Shown one piece after another: positions 46,901 to 55,410 of a DNA stretch of 60,308 bases. The stretch covers positions 1 to 60,308 of the forward strand of contig NZ_JAHLEC010000008.1 in NCBI RefSeq assembly GCF_018861705.1. Direction: 5' to 3'. The position numbers and the translations under genes were made by a program. Source of the stretch: Clostridium psychrophilum (GTDB lineage Bacteria; Bacillota; Clostridia; Clostridiales; Clostridiaceae). Each line of letters begins with the position of its first letter. Position 1 is the stretch's first letter. Below the pieces are notes generated by a model that was given only the letters and a program-made list of their open reading frames with translations, made no database searches and was not told the origin of the DNA.

Positions 46901-48282
46901 AAGACACGTATGACTTATATACTAAGAAGTTATCAACTATAGAAGAACAAATTAACAGCTTACAAGATCAATCACTTGAAAATGAAAAAACTAAAGCAGT
47001 ATTAGAAAGTAAATTACAACAATTACAGGAAGATTTACGCGAATACGAAATAGAAGAAATAATTCCATTAGATAAAATACACAATATTCAATTTGAAAAT
47101 AGAAAAAAGGAACAAATAAAATTAAAATCAGAATATACTAGCAAAAAAGATTTACTCAAAGAGCAACAATTCACATTAAATATTGAAGAAATTAATCTAC
47201 AAAAATTCAAAAATATACCAATATCGGATAAAGTTACAAGCCAAATTGATAAAAATGGTATTAAACAAATGAGTAAAGAAAACATGGATAAATATGATAA
47301 AGAATTCTCGTTACTCGAAGTAAGCAAGAAAAATATAAAAACAGAACTCAATATAATTTATAGAAAGTTCAAAGATACAAATGAAATATTCAAACATCAT
47401 TTGAATCATTTAATTATAGAAGATAAACCTATTAAGGTAGAAAAAGGTATTAAATTGCTTGTAGATATATTAGAAAAGCAAATAAATGCTGAAAACACAA
47501 TAAGACAGAATTTAGGTGAACTCAGAGATACTATTGTAAATGAAATCGAAAGTTATGGTGAATCAATTTATGATGAGTTAGCTAGTATTGACGAAAATTC
47601 AGCTATATATGTTAAAAATATACGAAAGAAAATGCTTCAAATTATTATACCCTCAAAAGAAGATTTGAATAAGGAAGGTATAAATATATACGTTAAAAGC
47701 GTTATAGAAACTATAACTCAAGATGAAAGTTTAAATGATATAGATGTCCAGCTTATGTCTCAAATAAATTCTGAGAAACTGCTTGAGCAACTTGTAGGAG
47801 GACTTAAGCGAATAACAATAAAGATATATAAAATCGAGAAGTTTGCTATGCAGTTAAAGAGTTGGGAAGAAATAAACCACAAAAATTCTGGCGCAGAAAG
47901 ATTTGTATCTGTATTTATTGTATTTACGGCATTATTATCATACCTAAGACGAAAACAGGGTGATTATTTGAAAAATGCTAAAGAAGGCATGATAATGATA
48001 ATGGATAATCCATTTGCGAACACCAATGCAGAATACCTTCTAGTTCCTATGTTTGATATAGCAAAAAAATACAATGTTCAGTTGATTTTCTTCTCTGGTA
48101 TTACGGGGAGTGCTATACTTAACAGATTTGATACTATATACATAGCAAAAGTAATGAAAGACAAATACAGCCAAAATGAAAAAGTAGGCTTTACAGATTT
48201 AAGTAACACAAGTATTGATAAAGATACACTTGAAATATCTAAAATGGAATATGAAAAAGTTGAGCAACAAACAGTATTTTAA
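43894..48282 (+). CDS. jetC: Wadjet JetC-like SMC ATPase
   Basis: The 1462-residue SMC/MukB-like motor has Walker A NGIGKT (residues 40-45), long coiled-coil arms (about 230-1290) with a central hinge-like break, a signature-like SGAERF near 1331, and Walker B MIMIMDNPF near 1366 with Asp-Asn in place of the usual Asp-Glu. It is inferred to extrude plasmid DNA loops so that JetD can cut. ATG 43894 is chosen because AGGAGG at 43882-43887 would abut the ATG at 43888. The operon ends here; a terminator lies at 48415. Confidence 0.88.
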   Translation: MPKISKSRIINIKYNDDRRTIYDEIFDFKNGSNVLFSMDNGIGKTVLIQFLMQPFLNDGFYRKLGERPFQDYFNTNEPTIVMNEIKMDEGGEYFLIGMLIKADKDVEGVRKLKYLAFTNSYSSPSDYDITNIPFVVVENERKRIISFNEGETMLKNAQKELRDFKVYNFNETSQKAEYFKKLAEHRISYKEWESLIRKINMQEAGLIQLYKDSTTSETLLKNNILPVIEEKLNDDKDILGELRDNLKKYIYKYVGQKHILDKLQGFESFIIDSKKITPEFEKYKIELVEFKKTENTLGALYRYVLTKIDEINLEFEVYNKSIAKVDIAIRQIAVEKLSYSVHLKMKELDNIIEKIDEINKKTSDLKAKECSTKKNIAIQKCAENYFYLMGKRKELAEIMERIVNSEKDDNEIQIKIKDYRFTLRKLYDDKLKKVEDSIKATNENIISCESNVTKAESKLKINNNNKNDITLKVMSNKNVIQDFLSRDLLFINSYNDFKFEKNFFGTYDEKDLISYEKDIKTNSDDLSSQLVKSKNAKIQLKKENELLDIERSNASNTNYQSKSKLSGKEKELETFNKFTKEVNLILKGNELNEDILKNRDKLIERITDNNIKYKTEKEILQKNKFLAETKLYNLENCSLLDIPSDFKKLLEDSGIGIKRGLQRLKERKDSFEEKLELIKKNPFLPYSLLMSREEINILSKLKINTSIPIPIVDENNLNEQIQIAGVNNLYSTSSMNFYISFSEDLLDENKLNEKIKKLKSLLNTQKDEIESIDLTMDNLKRQLNIINNYTYNGNEDIVIISNINKLRVEIKLQDDRILNMAILAKNKKDKVELLNDDILNISDGMRKQLKKSEKFLEFKEIYTKSEKSKSENIKYNDELKNLLSTEKIIAAELTNLRNEKENEKIRLSEFKSERNLAESELFKYENAIDGLFIDREISDIEAALKACEQHYNVDLLRDKELEKGLKTDIKQYASNIDRDSKVGQNSKESSITVEDYKDIKYDKDTYDLYTKKLSTIEEQINSLQDQSLENEKTKAVLESKLQQLQEDLREYEIEEIIPLDKIHNIQFENRKKEQIKLKSEYTSKKDLLKEQQFTLNIEEINLQKFKNIPISDKVTSQIDKNGIKQMSKENMDKYDKEFSLLEVSKKNIKTELNIIYRKFKDTNEIFKHHLNHLIIEDKPIKVEKGIKLLVDILEKQINAENTIRQNLGELRDTIVNEIESYGESIYDELASIDENSAIYVKNIRKKMLQIIIPSKEDLNKEGINIYVKSVIETITQDESLNDIDVQLMSQINSEKLLEQLVGGLKRITIKIYKIEKFAMQLKSWEEINHKNSGAERFVSVFIVFTALLSYLRRKQGDYLKNAKEGMIMIMDNPFANTNAEYLLVPMFDIAKKYNVQLIFFSGITGSAILNRFDTIYIAKVMKDKYSQNEKVGFTDLSNTSIDKDTLEISKMEYEKVEQQTVF

Positions 48283-48667
48283 AATAAGCACAAAATGTGA
48301 TGTCTTTTCATTATATCAACTTACAATTTTTAAAAATGTAAAAATTGTCGCATAAAGGATGATGAAAGATGTATGAATATACTGTAAAATATGGTAAAAT
48401 GTAAAATGTAAAAGCAAACACATTAATATTTGTTTTATATGTAATGTGTTTGTTTTATAACGAAGAAATTTATATGGGCATGTATGTATTGAAAAATACT
48501 TTAAATAATTTTTAAATATTTTTTATCATATCGAAAGAAAGTTAAATTATATAAGATAGTTTTTAAACGTAAGAAACTTTACGAATATATTACTTTTGTC
48601 TATAAATAAAAAACTTAAATTGAGGATTTATCAATCGGGGTAAAATCAGACTGAAGGGCGATGTAAT
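48283..48667. other. intergenic region after the Wadjet operon
   Basis: It contains an A/T stem-loop, ACAATTTTT with AAAAATTGT (48323-48348), and a terminator-like hairpin CAAACACATTA (48415-48425)/TAATGTGTTTG (48442-48452) followed by TTTT. After that comes the AT-rich leader of the first histidine kinase. No gene is seen. Confidence 0.7.
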
Positions 48668-49561
48668 ATGAGAGAAGATTTTTGCGAACGTGTAGAACAG
48701 CTAATCATTGCAAATAAGGAGCTTAAATTTCAAAACGAAGAGAAAGATAAAAAAGTAGCGGAGTTAATTAGTACTAATAAGGCACAAGGAGAATTTTTTG
48801 TTAATATATCACATGAAATTAAAACACCATTAAATGTTATTTTTTCAACAGCACAATTATTTGATATGTATTGTAAAAATGGTTTATTAAATGATAAAAA
48901 GGCTTCAGTTGTTAAATATATTGCTGCAATAAAACAAAATTCTTATAGATTATCCAAACTTATTAATAATATAGTTGATATATCGAAAATTGAAGCGGGA
49001 TTCTTTAAATTGAACCTATCAAATAACAATATAGTCAAAGTTGTAGAAGAAATAGTGATGTCAGTAACTACTTTAACGGACAGTAAAGGCTTAAATATTA
49101 TTTTTGATACGGATACAGAAGAAAAAATTATTGCTTGTGATACAGAAAAAATTGAGAGAATAGTATTAAATCTTTTATCAAATGCGATAAAATTTTCAGA
49201 TGAAGGTGATGAAATAATTGTAGATATCAAGGATAAGAATGAATTCGTTGATATATCTGTAAAAGACAATGGTATTGGTATTGAAAAGGAGCACTTAGAT
49301 ATGATATTTGATAGATTTAAACAGGTAGATAAATCGTTATCAAGAAATACAGAAGGTACAGGTGTTGGTTTAAATTTAGTTAAATCGATTGTAGAATTAC
49401 ATGGTGGTAGCATATATGTCGAAAGTGAATTTGGAAAAGGAAGTAAGTTTACAGTTAAACTTCCTTCAAAAAAGGTACTAAAAGAAAATATGATGTATAG
49501 TAGTAATGCGCGAAGTGAAGATGAAAACATAAGGGTAGAATTTTCAGATATTGATTTGTGA
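48668..49561 (+). CDS. compact cytoplasmic histidine kinase
   Basis: The 297-residue protein has a short coiled coil (about 10-40), HisKA with phospho-acceptor His49 (FFVNISHEIKTPLN), and a HATPase domain (N box NLLSNAIKFSDEG, G1 DNGIGI, F box FDRFKQVDKS, G2 GTGVGLNL). No sensor domain or membrane segment is present. The C-terminal tail IRVEFSDIDL recurs in the next kinase. It probably receives its signal by protein contact within the cluster. Confidence 0.93.
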   Translation: MREDFCERVEQLIIANKELKFQNEEKDKKVAELISTNKAQGEFFVNISHEIKTPLNVIFSTAQLFDMYCKNGLLNDKKASVVKYIAAIKQNSYRLSKLINNIVDISKIEAGFFKLNLSNNNIVKVVEEIVMSVTTLTDSKGLNIIFDTDTEEKIIACDTEKIERIVLNLLSNAIKFSDEGDEIIVDIKDKNEFVDISVKDNGIGIEKEHLDMIFDRFKQVDKSLSRNTEGTGVGLNLVKSIVELHGGSIYVESEFGKGSKFTVKLPSKKVLKENMMYSSNARSEDENIRVEFSDIDL

Positions 49562-49727
49562 TTTTTTTAAAGATATATACCATATCAAATTATATATAAA
49601 ATAGAATAATATTTATAAAAAATTGATTTAAGTATAAAATTATGAATGAATTTAGCTAAGTTTTTATTAGTTTATTTAATAAAAATTTAGCTAAATATTA
49701 TTAAGTGGGTAAGTGAGGTTTTCGAAT

Positions 49728-50990
49728 ATGGCAACAGGTAATTTGTATACAATCTTAGTAGTTGATGACTATCCAAATAATTTATTTACTGCAAAAGCAC
49801 TTATTCAAGAGTATATAGATGCTAAAGTTCTGCTTGCGGACACTTCATCAAAAGCATTATTGGCTCTTATAAAAGAGCCAGTGGATTTAATTATCTTGGA
49901 TGTGCATATGGATAAAGAGATGGATGGTTTTGAGCTAGCTCGGATTATAAAAAGCAGAAAAAAAACACAAAATATTCCAATTGTATTTCTAACCGCTGCT
50001 TGTATAACTGAAGAGTTTAAGAAAAAAGGTTTTGAAATAGGAGCAGTAGATTATCTTACTAAACCTATTGATGACTTTTTACTGATAAACAGAATAAATG
50101 TTTACTTAAAGCTTATTGAAAAAGAAAGAAAAATGAATGTACGGCTAAAAGAGCAAGCTAAAGAATTAAAAAAAGCAAAAGATGTAGCTGAAGCCGCTAA
50201 TGAGGCTAAAGATATGTTCCTTGCTAATATGTCTCATGAATTTAGAACCCCTTTAAATATTTTGCTTGGGTCAGCACAAATAACAAAATATTATCTTGAT
50301 AATGATAAAGTTTTAGATAGAGAAAAAATAAAGGTGAAAGCAAAAATACAGATTCAAAACAGTTATAGGCTTATAAGACTTGTTAACAATCTGATGGATA
50401 TTACAAAAATAGATTCAGGTAACTTTGATCTTTTTATATCAAACTGCAACATTATTGAAATCGTGGAGAACACTGTAAATTCGGCGACGAAATATGCAAT
50501 ATTAAAAAACATTGAAATAATATTTGATACGGATGCTGAAGAAGTAGAACTTGCTTGCGATTCAGATGCTATTGAAAGAATTGTGTTAAATCTTTTATCT
50601 AATGCTATAAAATTTACTCCTTCATATGGAAAAATATTTGTAAATATTAGTACTTGTGATAATTCAATTCAGATTAGAGTTAAAGATTCAGGCATAGGCA
50701 TTTCAGAGGATAAGCATAAGATGATTTTTGAAAGATTCAAACAAGCGGACAACCTCTTTACAAGAAGTTGTGAGGGAATCGGTATTGGACTTAGCATTGT
50801 CAAGTCTCTAATTGAAATGCATGAAGGAACTATCGAAGTTAATAGTGAATATAAAAAGGGAAGTGAGTTCATAGTTAACCTTCCTATTAGTGAAATCAAT
50901 AACAATGAAATTCATAAAAAAAAATCTGCTAATATCTTAAATAATGGAATTTCGAAAACCGATATAGAATTTTCTGATATCTACTTTTAA
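49728..50990 (+). CDS. hybrid REC-HisKA-HATPase histidine kinase
   Basis: The 420-residue protein has an N-terminal receiver (VVDDYPNN with D13/D14; phospho-acceptor D58 in LIILDVHM; Lys in TKPID), a coiled-coil linker, HisKA (MFLANMSHEFRTPLN) and HATPase (NLLSNAIKFTPS, DSGIGI, GIGIGLSIV). The start at 49728 follows AAGTGAGG. The tail IEFSDIYF matches that of the 48668 kinase. A receiver placed before the kinase suggests phosphorelay control of the kinase by a partner, such as the large hybrid kinase downstream. Confidence 0.93.
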   Translation: MATGNLYTILVVDDYPNNLFTAKALIQEYIDAKVLLADTSSKALLALIKEPVDLIILDVHMDKEMDGFELARIIKSRKKTQNIPIVFLTAACITEEFKKKGFEIGAVDYLTKPIDDFLLINRINVYLKLIEKERKMNVRLKEQAKELKKAKDVAEAANEAKDMFLANMSHEFRTPLNILLGSAQITKYYLDNDKVLDREKIKVKAKIQIQNSYRLIRLVNNLMDITKIDSGNFDLFISNCNIIEIVENTVNSATKYAILKNIEIIFDTDAEEVELACDSDAIERIVLNLLSNAIKFTPSYGKIFVNISTCDNSIQIRVKDSGIGISEDKHKMIFERFKQADNLFTRSCEGIGIGLSIVKSLIEMHEGTIEVNSEYKKGSEFIVNLPISEINNNEIHKKKSANILNNGISKTDIEFSDIYF

Positions 50991-50991
50991 A

Positions 50992-51085
50992 AAGATGATT
51001 ACAGCTTCGTCAGAAGATGACCGCAGCTTCGCAGAAGATGATCGCAGCTTCGCAGAAGATGATTAACAGCTTTGAAAAAGATGAT
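50992..51085 (+). repeat. array of four ~21-bp palindromic units
   Basis: Units with core CAGCTTC-GCA-GAAGATGA repeat at 21-22 bp: one starting near 51001, then 51022, 51043 and a decayed one near 51065. Each can fold as a CTTC/GAAG hairpin. The array fills the space between the REC-kinase stop and the ribosome site of the lipoprotein gene. The same unit forms the tails of the 108-bp repeats. Confidence 0.85.
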
Positions 51086-51099
51086 GATTGGGGGACCTA

Positions 51100-52059
51100 A
51101 TGAAAAAAAATTTATCAATTGTACTTATAATTGTGATGATAACGTCTTTTTTTACTGGATGTGCAGTGAAAACAAATACTACATCACTAAATACTAAAAA
51201 GATAAAGATTGGTGTTTGTATTTCTGATTTTAATGACAAATTCACATCTTACATGACTAATGAAACGAAGAATTATGCTAAGTCCTTAAATGATGTTGAA
51301 GTAGTATATGTTGATTCAAAAAATGATTCTAATACAGAATTTTCACATGTTAAAACATTCATATCTCAAAAAGTAGATGTCATTGTCGTTCAACCAGTTG
51401 ATACGGATTTATCGCAGCCTATAACAGACAGTGCGAAAGCGGCTAAGGTTCCAATCATGAGCATTGGAAGGCCATTTGAAAACCAAAATGATGCAGCAGC
51501 TTATGTGAGTTCGGACTCAAAACAATCTGCTAAATTGCAAATGGAATACCTTGCAAAAAAAATGCACTTTAAGGGTAATGTGGCAATTATGATGGGGACG
51601 ATGGGTCAAGAACAACAGAGATTAAGAACTCAAGGTTATCATGATGTAATAGCAAAATATCCTGACATGAAAATTGTTGCGGAGCAAACAGCCGACTGGG
51701 ATAGGGCGAAAGGTACGGCTTTAATGGAAGAGTGGCTTCAATCTGGGAAAAAAATAGATGCTGTAGCTGCAAGTAATGATGAAATGGCAATAGGAGCATT
51801 AAAAGCTATAGAAAGTGCAGGAAAATTAGGCAAGATAACTGTAGGCGGTATAGATGCTACTCCTGAAGCTCTTAATTATTTAAAAAGTGGTAAATTAGCG
51901 GTTACAGTATTTCAAAATGCAACAGAACTGGGCCAATGTAATATAAAAACTGCAGTTAAAATAGCTAAAGGTGAAAATGTAGAGAAAACGGTGATTTTTT
52001 CAAATGAATTAGTAGCTCCCAAAGATGCAGATAAATATATGGCTAAATGGAACAAATAA
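51100..52059 (+). CDS. sugar-binding periplasmic-type lipoprotein (RbsB-like), sensory
   Basis: The 319-residue protein has a lipoprotein signal ending SFFTGC and a two-lobed periplasmic-binding domain 4 (IKIGVCISDFNDKFTSYMTNE, VIVVQPVDTD, AASNDEMAIGALKAIESAG, GGIDATPEALNYL), as in ribose/xylose-type binding proteins. A GGGGGA ribosome site supports ATG 51100. No permease or ATPase gene is nearby; it sits between histidine kinases. I infer a ligand-capture role for the membrane kinase at 52191 rather than transport. Confidence 0.9.
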   Translation: MKKNLSIVLIIVMITSFFTGCAVKTNTTSLNTKKIKIGVCISDFNDKFTSYMTNETKNYAKSLNDVEVVYVDSKNDSNTEFSHVKTFISQKVDVIVVQPVDTDLSQPITDSAKAAKVPIMSIGRPFENQNDAAAYVSSDSKQSAKLQMEYLAKKMHFKGNVAIMMGTMGQEQQRLRTQGYHDVIAKYPDMKIVAEQTADWDRAKGTALMEEWLQSGKKIDAVAASNDEMAIGALKAIESAGKLGKITVGGIDATPEALNYLKSGKLAVTVFQNATELGQCNIKTAVKIAKGENVEKTVIFSNELVAPKDADKYMAKWNK

Positions 52060-52080
52060 AAATATTAATCCCAGGTTATA

Positions 52081-52178
52081 TCAGCACATACATGTGAAGT
52101 TAGCAACTATAGGTGATGTCAGTACCTACAGGTACTGCTAGCACCTAAAGGTGATGTCAGTACCTATGGGTACTGCTT
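52081..52178 (+). repeat. array of five palindromic units with varying arms
   Basis: Successive units pair CACAT/ATGTG (52084-52096), CAACTATAGGTG (decayed), GTACC/GGTAC (from 52121), CACCT/AGGTG (from 52142) and GTACC/GGTAC (from 52160). Units are 16-22 bp with no unique spacer. The array ends at the ribosome site of the 52191 kinase gene. Confidence 0.85.
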
Positions 52179-52190
52179 AAGGAGGAATTT

Positions 52191-55100
52191 ATGAGTAATT
52201 TTAAGAATATTAGTATAAAGCAAAAATTTATTATATTGTTTTTAATTTGTGCTATAACATTTATTGGATTTGGGACCTTTACTTTAATAGGACTTGATAA
52301 CTTGCAAAATATAACTCAAAATTTATATAAACAATCATCAAAAGTTTCTGATGCTACGATCAAAGGAAAATTAAATTTGGTTGAAATTAAAGGTTCTCTT
52401 AAAAGTGTAATTTTATTATCAAATAAACGTGACATTCAAACGCAAATAGATAAAGTTACGCAATATGAATTAGATTTACAAAAAAATCTAGATACCATAG
52501 GAGAAAATTCTTCTGATTCTAATACTAAAAGAAATTTGCAGGATGCTAACAATGTTTTTTCAAAATGGTGGAAACCACAAAGAGATGAGATTATTAAAGA
52601 TGTGTTAGCAGGTAAAAAAGCAGATGCAATAGTGATATCTGAAGGAATAAGTTCAGATTTTGTTGATCAGCTTGAAATTGATTTTAGTAATATATATTTA
52701 ACTTCTTCAAATGGGGAAATTAGTTTAATAGATCAATCAAACAAACTACAATCTTCACAGAAAATAACCTTAATATTAACTTTAGTAATTTTAATAAGTA
52801 TACTTACTTTATCATTTGGTATGGTGATAAAGAGCATTTTAAATCCTATTAACAGATTAAAAGAACATATGATTAAAATAACTAATTCAGGAAACTTAGA
52901 AGAATTTAAAATTACCCAAAAAAATGAAATTTCGGAAATGGCTACAGACTATAATATATTGACAAATAAATTGAAAAGTAAATTTTGGATAAATGATAAT
53001 TTAAATTTATTAAATGATCAAATGGATGGTAACTTATCTGTAAAAGAATTGACACAAAGGGCCATAAATTTTTTATCTAGATCAATGGATGCTGGCAGTG
53101 GAACATTTTACGTACAGAATAAAGAAAATAAACTTACGCTAAATTCTTCTTTTGCTTTTACAGAAAGAGATAGATTATCGAATGTTTATGAGCTTGGCGA
53201 GGGTATAGTTGGACAAGTGGCTTTAGAGAAAAAGCCTATACTTCTTAAAAATGTGAGAAAGTCAGAAGCTGTTATTTGTACAGGAACTGTATATGAATCT
53301 CCTTTTAATGTATATGCTTTTCCATTAATTTATGAGGAAGAAATATGTGGAGTTATTGAGTTATCCTCATTTGAAACTTTTACTAAATTAAAACAGCAAT
53401 TTATAGAAGAAGCAAGTAACGTTATTGCTATAAATCTATTTACTACAATTCAAAATCAAAGGATTAAAGTATTATTAGAGGAAAGCGAAAAGGCAACTAA
53501 AAAGGCCAAAGAAATATCTCTTGAATTAACAAATGCAAATGAAGTATTAGAAGAGCAGCAAAGACAACTTCAAGTTCAAACTGAAGAACTTAAGCAGACC
53601 AATGCTCAACTTGAAGAACAACAACAAGTACTTCAACAGCAAAGTGAAGAGATGCAACAAACTAACGCTCAGCTTGAGGAAGATCAATTGCACATAGATG
53701 AGCAGTCAAAACTTATACTTGTTAAAAATGAAGAATTAGAAAAATCCGGAGAAGAGATTTTGGCACGTTCAAAACAAGTTGAAATGGCAAATACATATAA
53801 ATCCCAATTTTTAGCAAATGTATCTCATGAACTAAAAACACCACTTAATTCAATTATATTATTATCTAAGTTATTAATAAGAAATAGCAAAGATACAACG
53901 GCAAAGGATTCACAAGAAAAGATAAAAGTTATATATGACTCAGGTCAACATCTGCTTAGTTTGATAAATGATTTTTTAGATTTATCTAAAATTGAGGCAG
54001 GAAAAACAGATCTGCATTATAGTTATTTTAATTCTAGTGTTTTAACTAGTGAGCTTAGAGATATGTTTAATGCAATTGCAACGGAGAAGGATATTCAATT
54101 TATATTAGAGGATCAAATTAAAGATAATATATGTGGAGATAAAGAAAAAATTTCGCAAGTGGTAAGAAACTTTTTATCTAACGCATTTAAATTCACAGAT
54201 AAGGGCTCAGTAAAATTAAAAATAGAAGTGGATACAAAACGCGAAAATAACATAGTATTTTCGGTAATGGATACAGGAATTGGCATAGCTAAAAAGAATA
54301 TAGATTCGATTTTTGGAGAGTTTCAGCAAGGCGACGGTTCTATCTCAAGAAAATATGGCGGTACAGGTCTTGGTCTATCAATAAGTAGTAAACTATGTAC
54401 GCTTATGAAGGGAAAAATAGAAATAACCAGTGAGCTTGGTATGGGCAGCACCTTCTTACTATATTTGCCACGTTCAATTCCACAGCAAGTGATTTCTTCC
54501 AGTGAGGCGGCAGTTACAATATGCAAAAATGAAGAGAAGATAGTAGATGCCCCAAATAAAGAAATAAAAAATGAACAAAATAAAAGCTTGCTTATCATTC
54601 AAGATGATATAAATTTCATTAAGTCAATTAAAGCAATCGCGGATGGTATAGGATTTACAACCTTAATATCAAAAAGCGGGGCTGAAGGCCTTAAGATTAT
54701 AAAAGAAAAAGAAGTTGATGGGATTTTATTGGATTTGAACTTGTCAAACGAAAAAGAAATTGAACTACTTAAAGAAATTAATAATGTAATTAAACTAAAA
54801 AACTTAAAAATACCTGTTATTCTTTATACAGATATTGAAATAAATAAAGAACAGGAAAAAGAGATAAAATTATATGCAGACAGTATAATTATTAAGACTA
54901 CAAACTCATATGAAAGGTTACTAGATGAATTAACTTTAATACTTCGTAAGGGTAAAAATGAAGATGGATATAAGAATATTATTACTTCAAAGATTAATAA
55001 AGATAAAGCACTAAATCTTGATAATAAAAAAATACTAATTGTAGATGACGATCCAAGAAATATATTTGTGCTTGCAGCAGCACTCGAAGATTACGGCGCA

Positions 55101-55391
55101 GAAATCATTGAAGCCGAAAATGGAAAGGTAGCACTAGAAAAGCTTGAAAATGAAGTTGTTGATTTGATTTTAATGGACATAATGATGCCTGTTATGAATG
55201 GATATGAAGCAATTAAAAACATACGAGACAATGATAAAATTAAGCATATACCAATAATAGCTACCACAGCAAAATCTCTAAAGGGTGACAATGAAAAATG
55301 TATGGAGTGTGGGGCAGATGATTACATTCCCAAGCCAATTGATTATGATGTACTTATAACCTTAGTAAAAGCTTGGATTACTAAAGATTAA
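52191..55391 (+). CDS. large hybrid sensor kinase: 4HB-HAMP-GAF-HisKA-HATPase-REC-REC
   Basis: The 1066-residue protein has TM1 (about 13-33), a four-helix extracellular sensor (about 34-185), TM2 (about 190-213), HAMP, GAF (about 280-415), a long Gln/Glu coiled coil (about 430-540), HisKA (FLANVSHELKTPLN), HATPase (NFLSNAFKFTDKG, DTGIGI, GGTGLGLSIS) and two receivers. REC1 (about 800-915) is degenerate: IIQDD at its start and LLDLNLSNE. REC2 (about 945-1063) is complete (IVDDDPRN, LILMDIMMP, PKPID). This architecture is common next to CheR-like genes. It probably integrates the lipoprotein's ligand signal. Confidence 0.93.
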   Translation: MSNFKNISIKQKFIILFLICAITFIGFGTFTLIGLDNLQNITQNLYKQSSKVSDATIKGKLNLVEIKGSLKSVILLSNKRDIQTQIDKVTQYELDLQKNLDTIGENSSDSNTKRNLQDANNVFSKWWKPQRDEIIKDVLAGKKADAIVISEGISSDFVDQLEIDFSNIYLTSSNGEISLIDQSNKLQSSQKITLILTLVILISILTLSFGMVIKSILNPINRLKEHMIKITNSGNLEEFKITQKNEISEMATDYNILTNKLKSKFWINDNLNLLNDQMDGNLSVKELTQRAINFLSRSMDAGSGTFYVQNKENKLTLNSSFAFTERDRLSNVYELGEGIVGQVALEKKPILLKNVRKSEAVICTGTVYESPFNVYAFPLIYEEEICGVIELSSFETFTKLKQQFIEEASNVIAINLFTTIQNQRIKVLLEESEKATKKAKEISLELTNANEVLEEQQRQLQVQTEELKQTNAQLEEQQQVLQQQSEEMQQTNAQLEEDQLHIDEQSKLILVKNEELEKSGEEILARSKQVEMANTYKSQFLANVSHELKTPLNSIILLSKLLIRNSKDTTAKDSQEKIKVIYDSGQHLLSLINDFLDLSKIEAGKTDLHYSYFNSSVLTSELRDMFNAIATEKDIQFILEDQIKDNICGDKEKISQVVRNFLSNAFKFTDKGSVKLKIEVDTKRENNIVFSVMDTGIGIAKKNIDSIFGEFQQGDGSISRKYGGTGLGLSISSKLCTLMKGKIEITSELGMGSTFLLYLPRSIPQQVISSSEAAVTICKNEEKIVDAPNKEIKNEQNKSLLIIQDDINFIKSIKAIADGIGFTTLISKSGAEGLKIIKEKEVDGILLDLNLSNEKEIELLKEINNVIKLKNLKIPVILYTDIEINKEQEKEIKLYADSIIIKTTNSYERLLDELTLILRKGKNEDGYKNIITSKINKDKALNLDNKKILIVDDDPRNIFVLAAALEDYGAEIIEAENGKVALEKLENEVVDLILMDIMMPVMNGYEAIKNIRDNDKIKHIPIIATTAKSLKGDNEKCMECGADDYIPKPIDYDVLITLVKAWITKD

Positions 55392-55410
55392 GTAGCAATG
55401 GAGGACTAAT

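Noticed and set aside
48943-49530. 195-codon minus-strand frame inside the histidine kinase
   Set aside because: It lies opposite conserved kinase boxes and has a Ser/Ile-rich shadow composition.
50992-52178. CRISPR array
   Set aside because: The units are contiguous palindromes of 16-22 bp without unique spacers, and no cas gene is in the window.
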